The position numbers were made by a program, and so were the translations under genes. The notes beneath the pieces are model-generated. The model saw nothing but the letters and a program-made list of their open reading frames with translations. It did no database searches and had not been told where the DNA came from. A stretch of 5,768 nucleotides of DNA from Methanoregula sp. UBA276 (GTDB taxonomy: Archaea > Halobacteriota > Methanomicrobia > Methanomicrobiales > Methanospirillaceae), in assembly GCA_002508495.1 (NCBI GenBank), contig DANA01000009.1:1-5768 (forward strand). Reading direction: 5' to 3'. This document shows, in pieces, positions 1-5,768 of this stretch (within the stretch, counting starts at the first letter, position 1; each line of letters opens with the position of its first letter).

Positions 1-1283
1 ATGACCACATCGCCTTCCTTGATTTTCCGCCCGAGGATCGCCTTCATGCCGGCGTCTTCACCATCGAAGACACGGGCCGGGCCGGTATGTTTCCACATCT
101 CCTGAGCAACACCGGCACTCTTGACCACCGCGCCATCCGGTGCCAGCGAACCGGTGATGATCCTCAGTCCCCCTGCTGAATTGATAGGGTTATCCAGGGG
201 CCGGATAACCTCTTCGTTCCGGATTGTTGCAGCCTTTGCGATCTCGCGTATCTTCTTTCCAAAGACCGTTGGCGTGTTGTCGAGGCACTTCTCAAGCCGC
301 TGGAGCACGGCAGGAATTCCCCCGGCACGATGGAGGGTCTGCATGGAGTGCGGGCCGGACGGCTGCATGTAACAGATATGCGGAGTAACTGCGGCCAGTT
401 CATCGAAATCATCGAGCGAGAGGGGGACCTCTGCCTCGGTTGCGATTGCCATGAGGTGCAGGACCGTATTTGTCGATCCCCCAAGCGCCATGTCTACCCG
501 GATAGCGTTCCGCAGGCTCTGTTTCGTGATGATATCACGTGGCTTGACCTGTTTTTTCACGAGCGGCAGAATAGCTTCGCCGGTCTCCCGGGCAATGCGA
601 TACTTTGCAGCATCCACGGCAGGAATGGCGGCACAACCGGGAAGCGACATGCCCATTGCCTCGGTCATACACGCCATGGTATTGGCCGTGTAGAGCCCCT
701 GGCAGCTCCCGCATCCCGGCATTGCGTTGCATTCAAGTTCGCACAATGCATGCTCGCTCATCGTTCCGGCAGCAACTTTTCCGACACCCTCGAATACATC
801 GATGAGTGACAGGTCCTTACCGTCCTGGTAACCGGTAAGCATCGGGCCACCGGTGACAACAATCGCAGGGATATTGCACCGCGCTGCAGCCATCAGCATG
901 CCGGGCACAATCTTATCGCAGGTGCAGACGCAGACGAGGCCGTCAAACTGGTGAGCGTTTACCATCAGTTCAATGGAATCGGCAATATTTTCACGGGACG
1001 GAAGAGAATGACGCATCCCCTCATGGCCCATCGCAATTCCGTCACAGATGCCGATGACCCCGAACTCAAACGGGACTCCGCCGGCTGCAGCGACTCCCTC
1101 CCGGACTTTCGCGGTTACCTGCCGCAAGTGAAGGTGACCGGGAACGATGTTGTTGAATGCGTTCGCAATCCCGATGAAAGGGAGGTCCATCTCCCGATCT
1201 GTGATACCAAGGGATCTCAACAGAGAGCGGTTCGGTGCCCTCTGGTACCCCTTCTTGACCATATCACTGCGCAAAGCTGCCAT
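1..1283 (-). CDS. ilvD: Dihydroxy-acid dehydratase IlvD, partial (C-terminus beyond left edge)
   Basis: IlvD dehydrates 2,3-dihydroxy-isovalerate and 2,3-dihydroxy-3-methylvalerate to 2-oxo acids, a late step of valine, isoleucine and leucine synthesis in the cytoplasm. I translated the minus strand by hand: 427 uninterrupted codons run off the window, so roughly 120 residues are missing relative to a usual archaeal length near 550. Visible family motifs are VPGHLHL (47-53), GICDGIAMGHEGM (78-90), CDKIVPGMLMA (122-132), GCGSCQGLYTANTM (190-203) and LGGSTNT (267-273). Cys122 and Cys194 match the expected Fe-S ligands, and Asp123/Lys124 match the metal-site residues. Position 49 is Gly in VPGH, where the [2Fe-2S] subclass has Cys, which suggests the oxygen-sensitive [4Fe-4S] type. 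The ATG at 1283 has no strong ribosome binding site. A TTG at 1274 would give MRSDMVKKG, closer to methanogen relatives, so the start is uncertain. The gene follows the cobalt/tetrapyrrole genes after a 65-base gap and has no obvious functional tie to them. Confidence 0.97.
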   Translation of the reverse strand, partial: MAALRSDMVKKGYQRAPNRSLLRSLGITDREMDLPFIGIANAFNNIVPGHLHLRQVTAKVREGVAAAGGVPFEFGVIGICDGIAMGHEGMRHSLPSRENIADSIELMVNAHQFDGLVCVCTCDKIVPGMLMAAARCNIPAIVVTGGPMLTGYQDGKDLSLIDVFEGVGKVAAGTMSEHALCELECNAMPGCGSCQGLYTANTMACMTEAMGMSLPGCAAIPAVDAAKYRIARETGEAILPLVKKQVKPRDIITKQSLRNAIRVDMALGGSTNTVLHLMAIATEAEVPLSLDDFDELAAVTPHICYMQPSGPHSMQTLHRAGGIPAVLQRLEKCLDNTPTVFGKKIREIAKAATIRNEEVIRPLDNPINSAGGLRIITGSLAPDGAVVKSAGVAQEMWKHTGPARVFDGEDAGMKAILGRKIKEGDVV

Positions 1284-1348
1284 ATAGTAACCGGTGGGTG
1301 GTTTGCCATCAAAAAGGTATATGTCAGCTTATGCGCATTACGGGAAAA
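1284..1348 (-). promoter_or_regulatory. Gap between cfbB/cbiA and ilvD; weak ilvD promoter or terminator signals
   Basis: This is the only sizeable gap inside the gene series. Read on the minus strand it holds a TATA-like ACATATAC at 1324-1317. Archaeal spacing would place initiation near 1295, about 12 bases before the ilvD ATG. Just after it comes a run of five T (1315-1311), which could help end transcription of the upstream genes. An 8-base perfect palindrome, ATGCGCAT (1331-1338), lies 10 bases past the upstream stop codon. None of these signals is strong, and read-through from the upstream genes into ilvD is equally possible. Confidence 0.3.
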
Positions 1349-2680
1349 TCAGTCCTGGATCCTGCTCCGGCCTGCGGATCCGACCAATTCCCGAGCAAGG
1401 GGACGGGTAAAATATGCATGGGTGTACATACCAAGCGTGTTTTTGGCAAAAAGCCCGTCCCTGCCATGGTCAATGCCCTTGCCCCGCGTGAGGATCAGCG
1501 CATACCGTGCGTCCATATCCGGAAGGAGACGTGAATAATGGAATTCATGACCGGTCAAAGGGGTGTCCAAAGCAAGGATGGCCGCATCCGAAACAACCGA
1601 TCCTTGTACGTACCCGAGAGCCTGGATCTTCCGGGTCATTTCGGTGTCCGCAGGAAGTAGTCCGGCCATCCGATAAGTCTTTTCTGCCTGTACTTCCCGG
1701 CTCAGGTACATCAGCCCGCCGCATTCTCCATACACCAAAATGCCGTTCCTGACAGCATTTTCCAGTTCCCGGGTGCAGGGAGCGCTCTCGAGGGCGGGAA
1801 GGTGTAACTCGGGATATCCCCCGCCAAAATAGAGCATATCAGCCTCCGGCAGGTGATCGGCAAGCGGGCTGAAAAAAACAAGTTCTGCACCAGCATTTCG
1901 GAGGTGGTCAAGATTGTCCTGGTAATAGAAACAGAATGCATCATCCAGGGCAACGCCAATCCGTACAGAAGGGATTTGACCGGGGGGGGTTTCAGGGCGG
2001 CGCACCGGAAGCGGGGGAGCAGCCCGGGCTGCAGCGATAATACCCCCGATATCCCCGTGCTCTTCCAGGATCGCGCCGGAAGATTTCAGCGAATCTGACT
2101 CACCGGCCATCACAAGCCCGAGGTGCCGGCTGGCAAGCCGGATCTCCTCGTTTCGCGGAATCCAGCCAAACGATCGGATGGTCCCGGCAGCTTCAATCAT
2201 CTCCCGGTGCCGTGCGCTGCCGATATGGTTGAAGATGACACCGGCAAACGTAATCGCCGGATCAAAACCGGCAAATCCCTGTATGAGAGCATGGACGCTC
2301 CGCGACATTCCCCTGACATCCGCTACAAGAATGACCGGGCACGCTAAGATACGGGCAACCTGTGCGGTGCTGCTGACATCGGTTCCGTCAACCCCGTCAT
2401 ACATCCCCATCACGCCCTCGATTACCGCAATATCGGCACCAGCACAAGCCCGGGTAAATGTTTCAGTGCAACCGTTCTCTCCCATCATAAAGGGATCCAG
2501 GTTTCGTGACGGGCGGCCGCATATCCGGGTGTGGTGAGAAGGATCGATGAAGTCCGGGCCAATCTTGAACGGCTGGACGTTAAGCCCTCGCGCAGTCAGG
2601 GCAGCCATAATCCCGCTCGCGATGGTGGTTTTTCCGCACCCGCTGTGGGTGCCGGCAATAACAATACGGGGGATTCTCAT
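1349..2680 (-). CDS. cfbB/cbiA: Glutamine-dependent a,c-diamide synthase, CbiA/CfbB family (cobyrinate and/or Ni-sirohydrochlorin)
   Basis: This enzyme uses ATP and glutamine to amidate the a and c acetate side chains of a tetrapyrrole: cobyrinate in anaerobic B12 synthesis (CbiA) or Ni-sirohydrochlorin in F430 synthesis (CfbB). It is 443 residues from the third ATG, the usual length. The N-terminal ATPase domain shows a P-loop-like GTHSGCGKTT (10-19), GPDFIDPSHH (41-50) and EGVMGMYDG (88-96). A proline-rich linker (about 222-237) leads to a class I glutamine amidotransferase domain with FGGGYPELHL (285-294), the nucleophile Cys320 in GECGGLMYL, GHEFHYS (377-383) and probable catalytic His421 in YTHAYF. 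Three ATGs stand in a row (2686, 2683, 2680). The first overlaps the cbiO stop codon, but a GGAGG at 2692-2688 sits 7 bases from the third, which I chose. Position after a cobalt importer favours a role in B12. The family is certain, but the substrate cannot be settled from sequence alone, and one protein may serve both. Confidence 0.93.
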   Translation of the reverse strand: MRIPRIVIAGTHSGCGKTTIASGIMAALTARGLNVQPFKIGPDFIDPSHHTRICGRPSRNLDPFMMGENGCTETFTRACAGADIAVIEGVMGMYDGVDGTDVSSTAQVARILACPVILVADVRGMSRSVHALIQGFAGFDPAITFAGVIFNHIGSARHREMIEAAGTIRSFGWIPRNEEIRLASRHLGLVMAGESDSLKSSGAILEEHGDIGGIIAAARAAPPLPVRRPETPPGQIPSVRIGVALDDAFCFYYQDNLDHLRNAGAELVFFSPLADHLPEADMLYFGGGYPELHLPALESAPCTRELENAVRNGILVYGECGGLMYLSREVQAEKTYRMAGLLPADTEMTRKIQALGYVQGSVVSDAAILALDTPLTGHEFHYSRLLPDMDARYALILTRGKGIDHGRDGLFAKNTLGMYTHAYFTRPLARELVGSAGRSRIQD

Positions 2681-2692
2681 CATCATGCCTCC
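2681..2692 (-). promoter_or_regulatory. Ribosome binding site and triple ATG of cfbB/cbiA
   Basis: On the minus strand GGAGG (2692-2688) is followed by one base and then ATGATGATG. The first ATG (2686-2684) shares an ATGA overlap with the cbiO stop TGA (2685-2683). Spacing from GGAGG is 1, 4 and 7 bases for the three ATGs, so the third at 2680 best fits normal initiation. The overlap suggests translational coupling to cbiO. Confidence 0.7.
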
Positions 2693-3888
2693 GGGGACGG
2701 CGGACTATCCGCATCAGGCAGTCCAGGATTGAACAGGCGGACCGGAATACTTGCTCCGCTCTCAGTACAATACGCCTCAACCCGTTTTTGGACGCGGGGG
2801 ATCATGCTGCTGGTTGTCAGGATGAGGGAGTTTTCGCCGAGCAGGGCTTTGAGAATGCATTTGTCGATAACGCCGTACGTGAACGTGAGAGGGATGCCGG
2901 ACGATTCCGCACGCTGTTTGGCGCGGGTCCCCATAGCCCCGACCGGCAACCCGTTGTTCTTCCCAAGCCAGGAGATGACCCGTTCATCCCAGTCAGGTTC
3001 AGCATTGCAGACCATTATTGTCCCGCACGCTTTTGGTACTGCATACTGCTCGAGCAGGGTCTCGATGCAGTGCATCATGTCAAGGACGGTCCGGGGCCGT
3101 TTCTGGTCATCAGGTACATAACCACGCTTCTGGAGTTCCTGGTGAAGTTCGAGGAGGGTGGGGAGAAAAAGGTGTGCCCTCCGGACGGATTCGGGGTTCC
3201 CGAATGCAATTTCCGGGACATCTTCCTGCAGTATCCTGCCATTCAGCATCAGGATTGCCCGGTCGGCCCACGGGTATGCCAGTTCGACGTCATGGGTGGA
3301 GATGATGATGGTCTTTCCTTCATGGTTGAGTTCATCGAGGAGTTCCATGATATCTTCAGAACCTGACGGGTCAAGTCCACTGGTTGGTTCATCAAAGACA
3401 AGGACATCCGGGTCCATTGCTAAAACCCCGGCAATTGCCACCCGTTTCTTCTCTCCTCCCGATAACTGGTGCGGGGGCCGGCGCCCAAACCCCTCAAGCC
3501 CGACATGCCGGAGGGCCCGCGTTACGGTCTCTTCTACCTCTTCATCACGGTACCCGAGATTGGTCGGGCCAAACGCCACATCCTGGTAAACCGTGGGAGC
3601 GATGATCTGCCGGTCCGGGTTCTGGAGGACAAAACCGACACGCCGGCGAAGATCACGCAGGGACGAAGCATCATACTGCATTGGCTTATTATCAAAGAGC
3701 ATCGTGCCGGAATCGGGCCGGATCATGCCATTGAACATGGTCAGGAGGGTGGATTTTCCCGCGCCGTTCGGCCCAACAAGAGCAATCTTCTCCCGTTTCC
3801 GGATATGGAAACTGATGCCCCGGACCGCTTCCATGCCCCGCGGGTAGCGGTACCGGATATCGCGTGCTTCAAGGATGATGCTGCTCAT
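2683..3888 (-). CDS. cbiO: Cobalt ECF importer ATPase CbiO with C-terminal extension
   Basis: CbiO is the cytoplasmic ATP-hydrolysing subunit that drives cobalt uptake through CbiQ and CbiM/CbiN. The 401-residue protein has a full ABC ATPase domain: Walker A GPNGAGKST (39-47), Q-loop Gln89 in LQNPDRQI, signature LSGGEKKR (142-149), Walker B VLVFDEPT with Glu167, and H-loop His199 in STHD. All catalytic residues are present, so one CbiO could work as a homodimer; no second ATPase gene is in view. Ordinary CbiO proteins end near residue 275-285. This one continues for about 115 residues in a pattern of alternating strands and helices (roughly 288-387), then a proline-rich tail. I do not recognise that extension. 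The ATG at 3888 lies 11 bases after the cbiQ stop, with only a weak purine-rich GCGGGA upstream. The stop codon overlaps the first ATG of the next gene. Confidence 0.95.
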   Translation of the reverse strand: MSSIILEARDIRYRYPRGMEAVRGISFHIRKREKIALVGPNGAGKSTLLTMFNGMIRPDSGTMLFDNKPMQYDASSLRDLRRRVGFVLQNPDRQIIAPTVYQDVAFGPTNLGYRDEEVEETVTRALRHVGLEGFGRRPPHQLSGGEKKRVAIAGVLAMDPDVLVFDEPTSGLDPSGSEDIMELLDELNHEGKTIIISTHDVELAYPWADRAILMLNGRILQEDVPEIAFGNPESVRRAHLFLPTLLELHQELQKRGYVPDDQKRPRTVLDMMHCIETLLEQYAVPKACGTIMVCNAEPDWDERVISWLGKNNGLPVGAMGTRAKQRAESSGIPLTFTYGVIDKCILKALLGENSLILTTSSMIPRVQKRVEAYCTESGASIPVRLFNPGLPDADSPPSPEA

Positions 3889-3899
3889 GCGTGTCCCGC

Positions 3900-4688
3900 C
3901 TATACAAGGATAATTGTGCCGGTTGCCATCACTATCAGCAGGGAGAATGCAAGAAAGGCAATAACAACAAGGCAGGGTACGACTTCAACCGGCCTGCTCT
4001 TTTTCATAAGCGCGAACTTTCCGGCATAACACCGGGCATCCATAGCGCGTACCAGGTCATCGCCGGCATTCCAGCTGGCAATGAATGCAGCACCACAAAG
4101 CTGGGCAAAGGAGGTGATCGATTCACGGTACGAGGAATAGCCAAGCCGCATAATCTGTGCGTGGTAGATCTGGATTACCTGGTCGAGCAGGATGAAGATA
4201 GTACGGTAGATGATCATCATCAGATCAATGATGGTTTCGGGTACCTGCACCTTGCGCAACACGGAAAAAATATCGGTCATCGGGGTTGTCAGGGCAATAA
4301 AGAACAGGGCCGACATCCCGCCAATTACCCTGCAGAATACGTAGATACCCTGGTTGATACTTTCCCGGGTAACAGAAAGGGCAAATCCGGGCAGAAGGTC
4401 CAGCTGCCAGTAGACATCCTGACCTCCCGTAATAAGGATAATTCCCGCAACACCCATCAGGGCAAACCAGACCGGGATGAGGAAAAGTCCCGCATAGATC
4501 CGCAGCTCGACCTGTGCCAGGACAAGGATTGCGATAGCAAGGACAAACGCTATGACGAGTGGCGGGAGAAAACCGGACGAGAAAAGGCACAGGACAATTG
4601 CACCGAGGCCGGCAATGAGTTTGAGGGAGGGATGTACCTCGCTCAGTCCGTTCTTCTGGGCAATATCTTCCAGAAGTTCCTCAAACAT
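3900..4688 (-). CDS. cbiQ: Cobalt ECF importer transmembrane subunit CbiQ
   Basis: CbiQ is the membrane coupling (EcfT-type) subunit that passes the ATPase movement of CbiO to the metal-binding CbiM/CbiN pair. The 262-residue protein has hydrophobic segments at about 24-38, 43-59, 64-87, 114-135, 152-173 and 238-261. The cytoplasmic region between the last segments carries the two short arginine motifs that contact the ATPase, MRLGYSSY (180-187) and MDARCYAG (216-223). Both depart slightly from the classic Ala-Arg-Gly. The reading frame also opens at a GTG (4712) 3 bases after the cbiN stop, but the ATG at 4688 has AAAGGT (4700-4695) six bases ahead and gives MFEELLEDIAQ, the expected family N-terminus, so I chose it. 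It sits between cbiN and cbiO in the usual importer order. Confidence 0.95.
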   Translation of the reverse strand: MFEELLEDIAQKNGLSEVHPSLKLIAGLGAIVLCLFSSGFLPPLVIAFVLAIAILVLAQVELRIYAGLFLIPVWFALMGVAGIILITGGQDVYWQLDLLPGFALSVTRESINQGIYVFCRVIGGMSALFFIALTTPMTDIFSVLRKVQVPETIIDLMMIIYRTIFILLDQVIQIYHAQIMRLGYSSYRESITSFAQLCGAAFIASWNAGDDLVRAMDARCYAGKFALMKKSRPVEVVPCLVVIAFLAFSLLIVMATGTIILV

Positions 4689-4715
4689 ACCTGTACCTTT
4701 CCGCGTTATCACCGC

Positions 4716-5018
4716 TTATGCTTTCTTCTTCTGGCCAAGCCAGAATCCAAAGACTCCACCGATCAGAATGCCGCCAATTGCAGCCTGCAGGGCAAAGAGG
4801 CAGGACTCTATCTCACCACTTGGGGGTTCCCACTGGGGGACGAGGGGTGAGAAATTATCTTCCGGGGTCCCGCTCAGGTCTGCAATCATGCCTGAACCGA
4901 CGGTATCGGACCCGGCAAATTCTGCATCGGACATGGTTGAACTGGTGAAGAGGAATAATCCGCAGAAGACCAGGATTGCAACAACTGCCAGGACCTCTAG
5001 ACCGTATCTGAACTGCAT
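4716..5018 (-). CDS. cbiN: Cobalt importer small subunit CbiN
   Basis: CbiN is a small membrane protein that works with CbiM to load cobalt into the importer; having CbiN rather than a NikN/NikL-type partner favours cobalt over nickel. The 100-residue protein has two membrane segments (about 7-24 and 72-94) around an external loop. The loop shows the conserved EFAGSD (33-38) and the near-invariant WEPPSGEIESCLFALQAA (63-80) leading into the second segment. It ends in a short basic tail, QKKKA. Two ATGs are possible, 5021 and 5018. The first overlaps the cbiM stop codon. A GGTGA at 5029-5025 is 3 bases from the first and 6 from the second, so 5018 is more likely, giving MQFRYGLEVL. Translational coupling to cbiM is likely. 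Confidence 0.95.
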   Translation of the reverse strand: MQFRYGLEVLAVVAILVFCGLFLFTSSTMSDAEFAGSDTVGSGMIADLSGTPEDNFSPLVPQWEPPSGEIESCLFALQAAIGGILIGGVFGFWLGQKKKA

Positions 5019-5710
5019 CATGCATCACCGTGTGCCTTGTTGATCGTCTCTTCCGGGAAGATCTTCAGCCGGATCAGGATATCCGGCTTGAGCGCTACGA
5101 TATACTTGAATACGAGGGCAAGGACGATCCCTTCGACGATTGCCAGCGGTACCTGCGTGATAGCAAATATTCCCAGAAAGAGGATGAACGAACCAAGAAA
5201 TCCGCCGGTCTGTGCAGGGTATGCCAGGGCGAGTTCAAGGGACGTGGTGATGTACGTGAACATATCGGCTAGCGCAGTTGCAAGAAAAACCGTGAAATAC
5301 ATGTTTACGGTTGTGTCGCGGAGGAGCCGGTATATGGTATACCCGGCTAAGGGGCCGACAATTCCCATGGAGACAATATTTGCTCCAAGAACCGAAAGCC
5401 CCCCATGAGCAAGGAAGAGGCTCTGGAACAACAAAACAATTGCGCACACGACTGCCGTAATCCATGGCCCGAATGAGATGGCAGAGAGCCCTGTTCCGGT
5501 GGGGTGAGAGCAACTGCCGGTCACTGATGGCAATTTCAGGGACGAGAGAATGAAGATGAAACCACCGGTAACGCCAAGGAGCGGGAGTGCCTCACGGTCA
5601 GCTGCGAGGACTTTTTTCAACTGGTACAATCCATAAATCAGGCAGGGCAGGGCGATGATCCACCAGACCAGACACCACTGCCAGGGCAGAAATCCTTCCA
5701 TAATATGCAT
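5018..5710 (-). CDS. cbiM: Cobalt-binding membrane subunit CbiM
   Basis: CbiM is the substrate-capture membrane subunit of the cobalt importer. The 230-residue protein opens with MHIMEGFLP, the family hallmark. In structures of the related NikM family, the N-terminal amine and His2 bind the metal together with a histidine in the HPTGTGL loop, here His69 (GSCSHPTGTGL, 65-75). The second hallmark, LFLAHGGLSVLGAN (98-111), is also intact. Hydrophobic segments fall at about 10-28, 43-60, 83-101, 106-129, 137-158 and 172-203, ending in a short charged tail. The start at 5710 is firm: it is required for the metal-binding N-terminus, and AAGGTGAT (5721-5714) lies just upstream. It is the first gene of the group, preceded by an AT-rich leader, and its stop codon overlaps the first ATG of cbiN. 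Confidence 0.97.
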   Translation of the reverse strand: MHIMEGFLPWQWCLVWWIIALPCLIYGLYQLKKVLAADREALPLLGVTGGFIFILSSLKLPSVTGSCSHPTGTGLSAISFGPWITAVVCAIVLLFQSLFLAHGGLSVLGANIVSMGIVGPLAGYTIYRLLRDTTVNMYFTVFLATALADMFTYITTSLELALAYPAQTGGFLGSFILFLGIFAITQVPLAIVEGIVLALVFKYIVALKPDILIRLKIFPEETINKAHGDA

Positions 5711-5713
5711 AGT

Positions 5714-5721
5714 ATCACCTT
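5714..5721 (-). promoter_or_regulatory. Ribosome binding site of cbiM
   Basis: On the minus strand AAGGTGAT stands three bases before the ATG at 5710, a strong match to the archaeal AGGTGA consensus. It confirms the CbiM start that gives the Met-His N-terminus. Confidence 0.85.
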
Positions 5722-5756
5722 GGAGTGTTCAATGTAATTTAAATTGATTTAACTCC
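5722..5756. repeat. Interrupted inverted repeat before cbiM, possible operator
   Basis: On the minus strand GGAGT (5756-5752) and TCAAT (5747-5743) are mirrored by ATTGA (5733-5729) and ACTCC (5726-5722). The two pairs centre within one base of each other. An exact 10-base palindrome, AATTTAAATT, lies between them at 5736-5745. The repeat sits between the likely TATA element and the ribosome binding site, where a repressor would act. No regulator gene is visible, so function is inferred only from position. Confidence 0.45.
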
Positions 5757-5768
5757 ATAAAATTTGCA

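Larger units (their letters stand above)
5711..5768 (-). promoter_or_regulatory. Probable promoter and leader of the cbiMNQO-cfbB/cbiA group
   Basis: These 58 bases are far more AT-rich than the coding regions. On the minus strand GCAAA followed by TTTTATGG (about 5767-5756) resembles an archaeal BRE plus TATA element and would start transcription near 5735, leaving a leader of about 25 bases. A second TATA-like stretch, AATTTAAATT (5745-5736), would put the start nearly at the ATG. No cobalamin riboswitch fits in the part that is visible. Sequence upstream of 5768 is not available. Confidence 0.5.

Noticed and set aside
1329..1340. Palindrome ATGCGCAT as a terminator hairpin after the amidase gene
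   Set aside because: With no room for a loop it cannot form a stable hairpin, and the T run lies 15 bases further on. It may be chance.
330..1538. Plus-strand open frames of 159 and 195 codons opposite ilvD and the 65-base gap
   Set aside because: The minus strand encodes continuous IlvD with all hallmark motifs. The plus-strand products have no recognisable domains.
2531..3366. Plus-strand open frames of about 190 codons opposite cbiO and the start of the amidase gene
   Set aside because: They resemble no protein I know and lie wholly antisense to genes with intact catalytic motifs.
4689..4715. GTG start of cbiQ at 4712, adding eight residues
   Set aside because: It lacks a usable ribosome binding site, whereas the ATG at 4688 has AAAGGT at six bases and gives the typical CbiQ N-terminus.
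3891..4850. A 319-codon open frame on the plus strand across cbiQ and cbiN
   Set aside because: It runs antisense to two clearly recognisable membrane protein genes, has a low-complexity charged composition with no family motifs, and is explained by the codon bias of the opposite strand.
5711..5768. Cobalamin riboswitch before cbiM
   Set aside because: Only 58 bases are available, no B12-box-like sequence is visible, and an AT-rich promoter fills the space.

Overview
This window looks like chromosomal DNA of a methanogenic archaeon. The proteins most resemble those of the order Methanomicrobiales (a Methanoregula-like organism is my best guess from remembered sequences; no search was run). 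Supporting signs are archaeal GGTGA/GGAGG-type ribosome binding sites, an AT-rich TATA-like leader, and the pairing of a cobalt importer with a CbiA/CfbB-type amidase, whose family serves cobalamin and coenzyme F430 synthesis.

Every gene lies on the minus strand, so the window reads right to left. From about 5768 down to 5711 is an AT-rich promoter and leader containing an interrupted inverted repeat. It is followed by a compact group: cbiM (5710-5018), cbiN (5018-4716), cbiQ (4688-3900), cbiO (3888-2683) and a cbiA/cfbB-family a,c-diamide synthase (2680-1349). The genes are nearly touching or overlap in ATGA junctions, so they are very probably one transcript. After a 65-base gap, ilvD (1283 to beyond base 1) runs off the left edge; about 427 N-terminal residues are present and the C-terminus is missing.

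CbiM, CbiN, CbiQ and CbiO together form an energy-coupling-factor cobalt importer. CbiM binds the metal, CbiN is its small partner, CbiQ is the transmembrane coupling subunit and CbiO is the ATPase. The imported cobalt would feed corrinoid synthesis. The next gene encodes the glutamine-dependent enzyme that amidates the a and c acetate side chains of cobyrinate (for B12) and/or Ni-sirohydrochlorin (for F430). IlvD belongs to branched-chain amino acid synthesis, and its gene may have its own promoter in the 65-base gap.

This is mostly an ordinary metabolic region and I see no new system. The points most worth a second look are an unassigned C-terminal extension of about 115 residues on CbiO, the interrupted inverted repeat in front of cbiM, and start sites with two or three ATG codons in a row at two overlapping gene junctions. 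No mobile elements, CRISPR arrays, tRNA or rRNA genes were seen.
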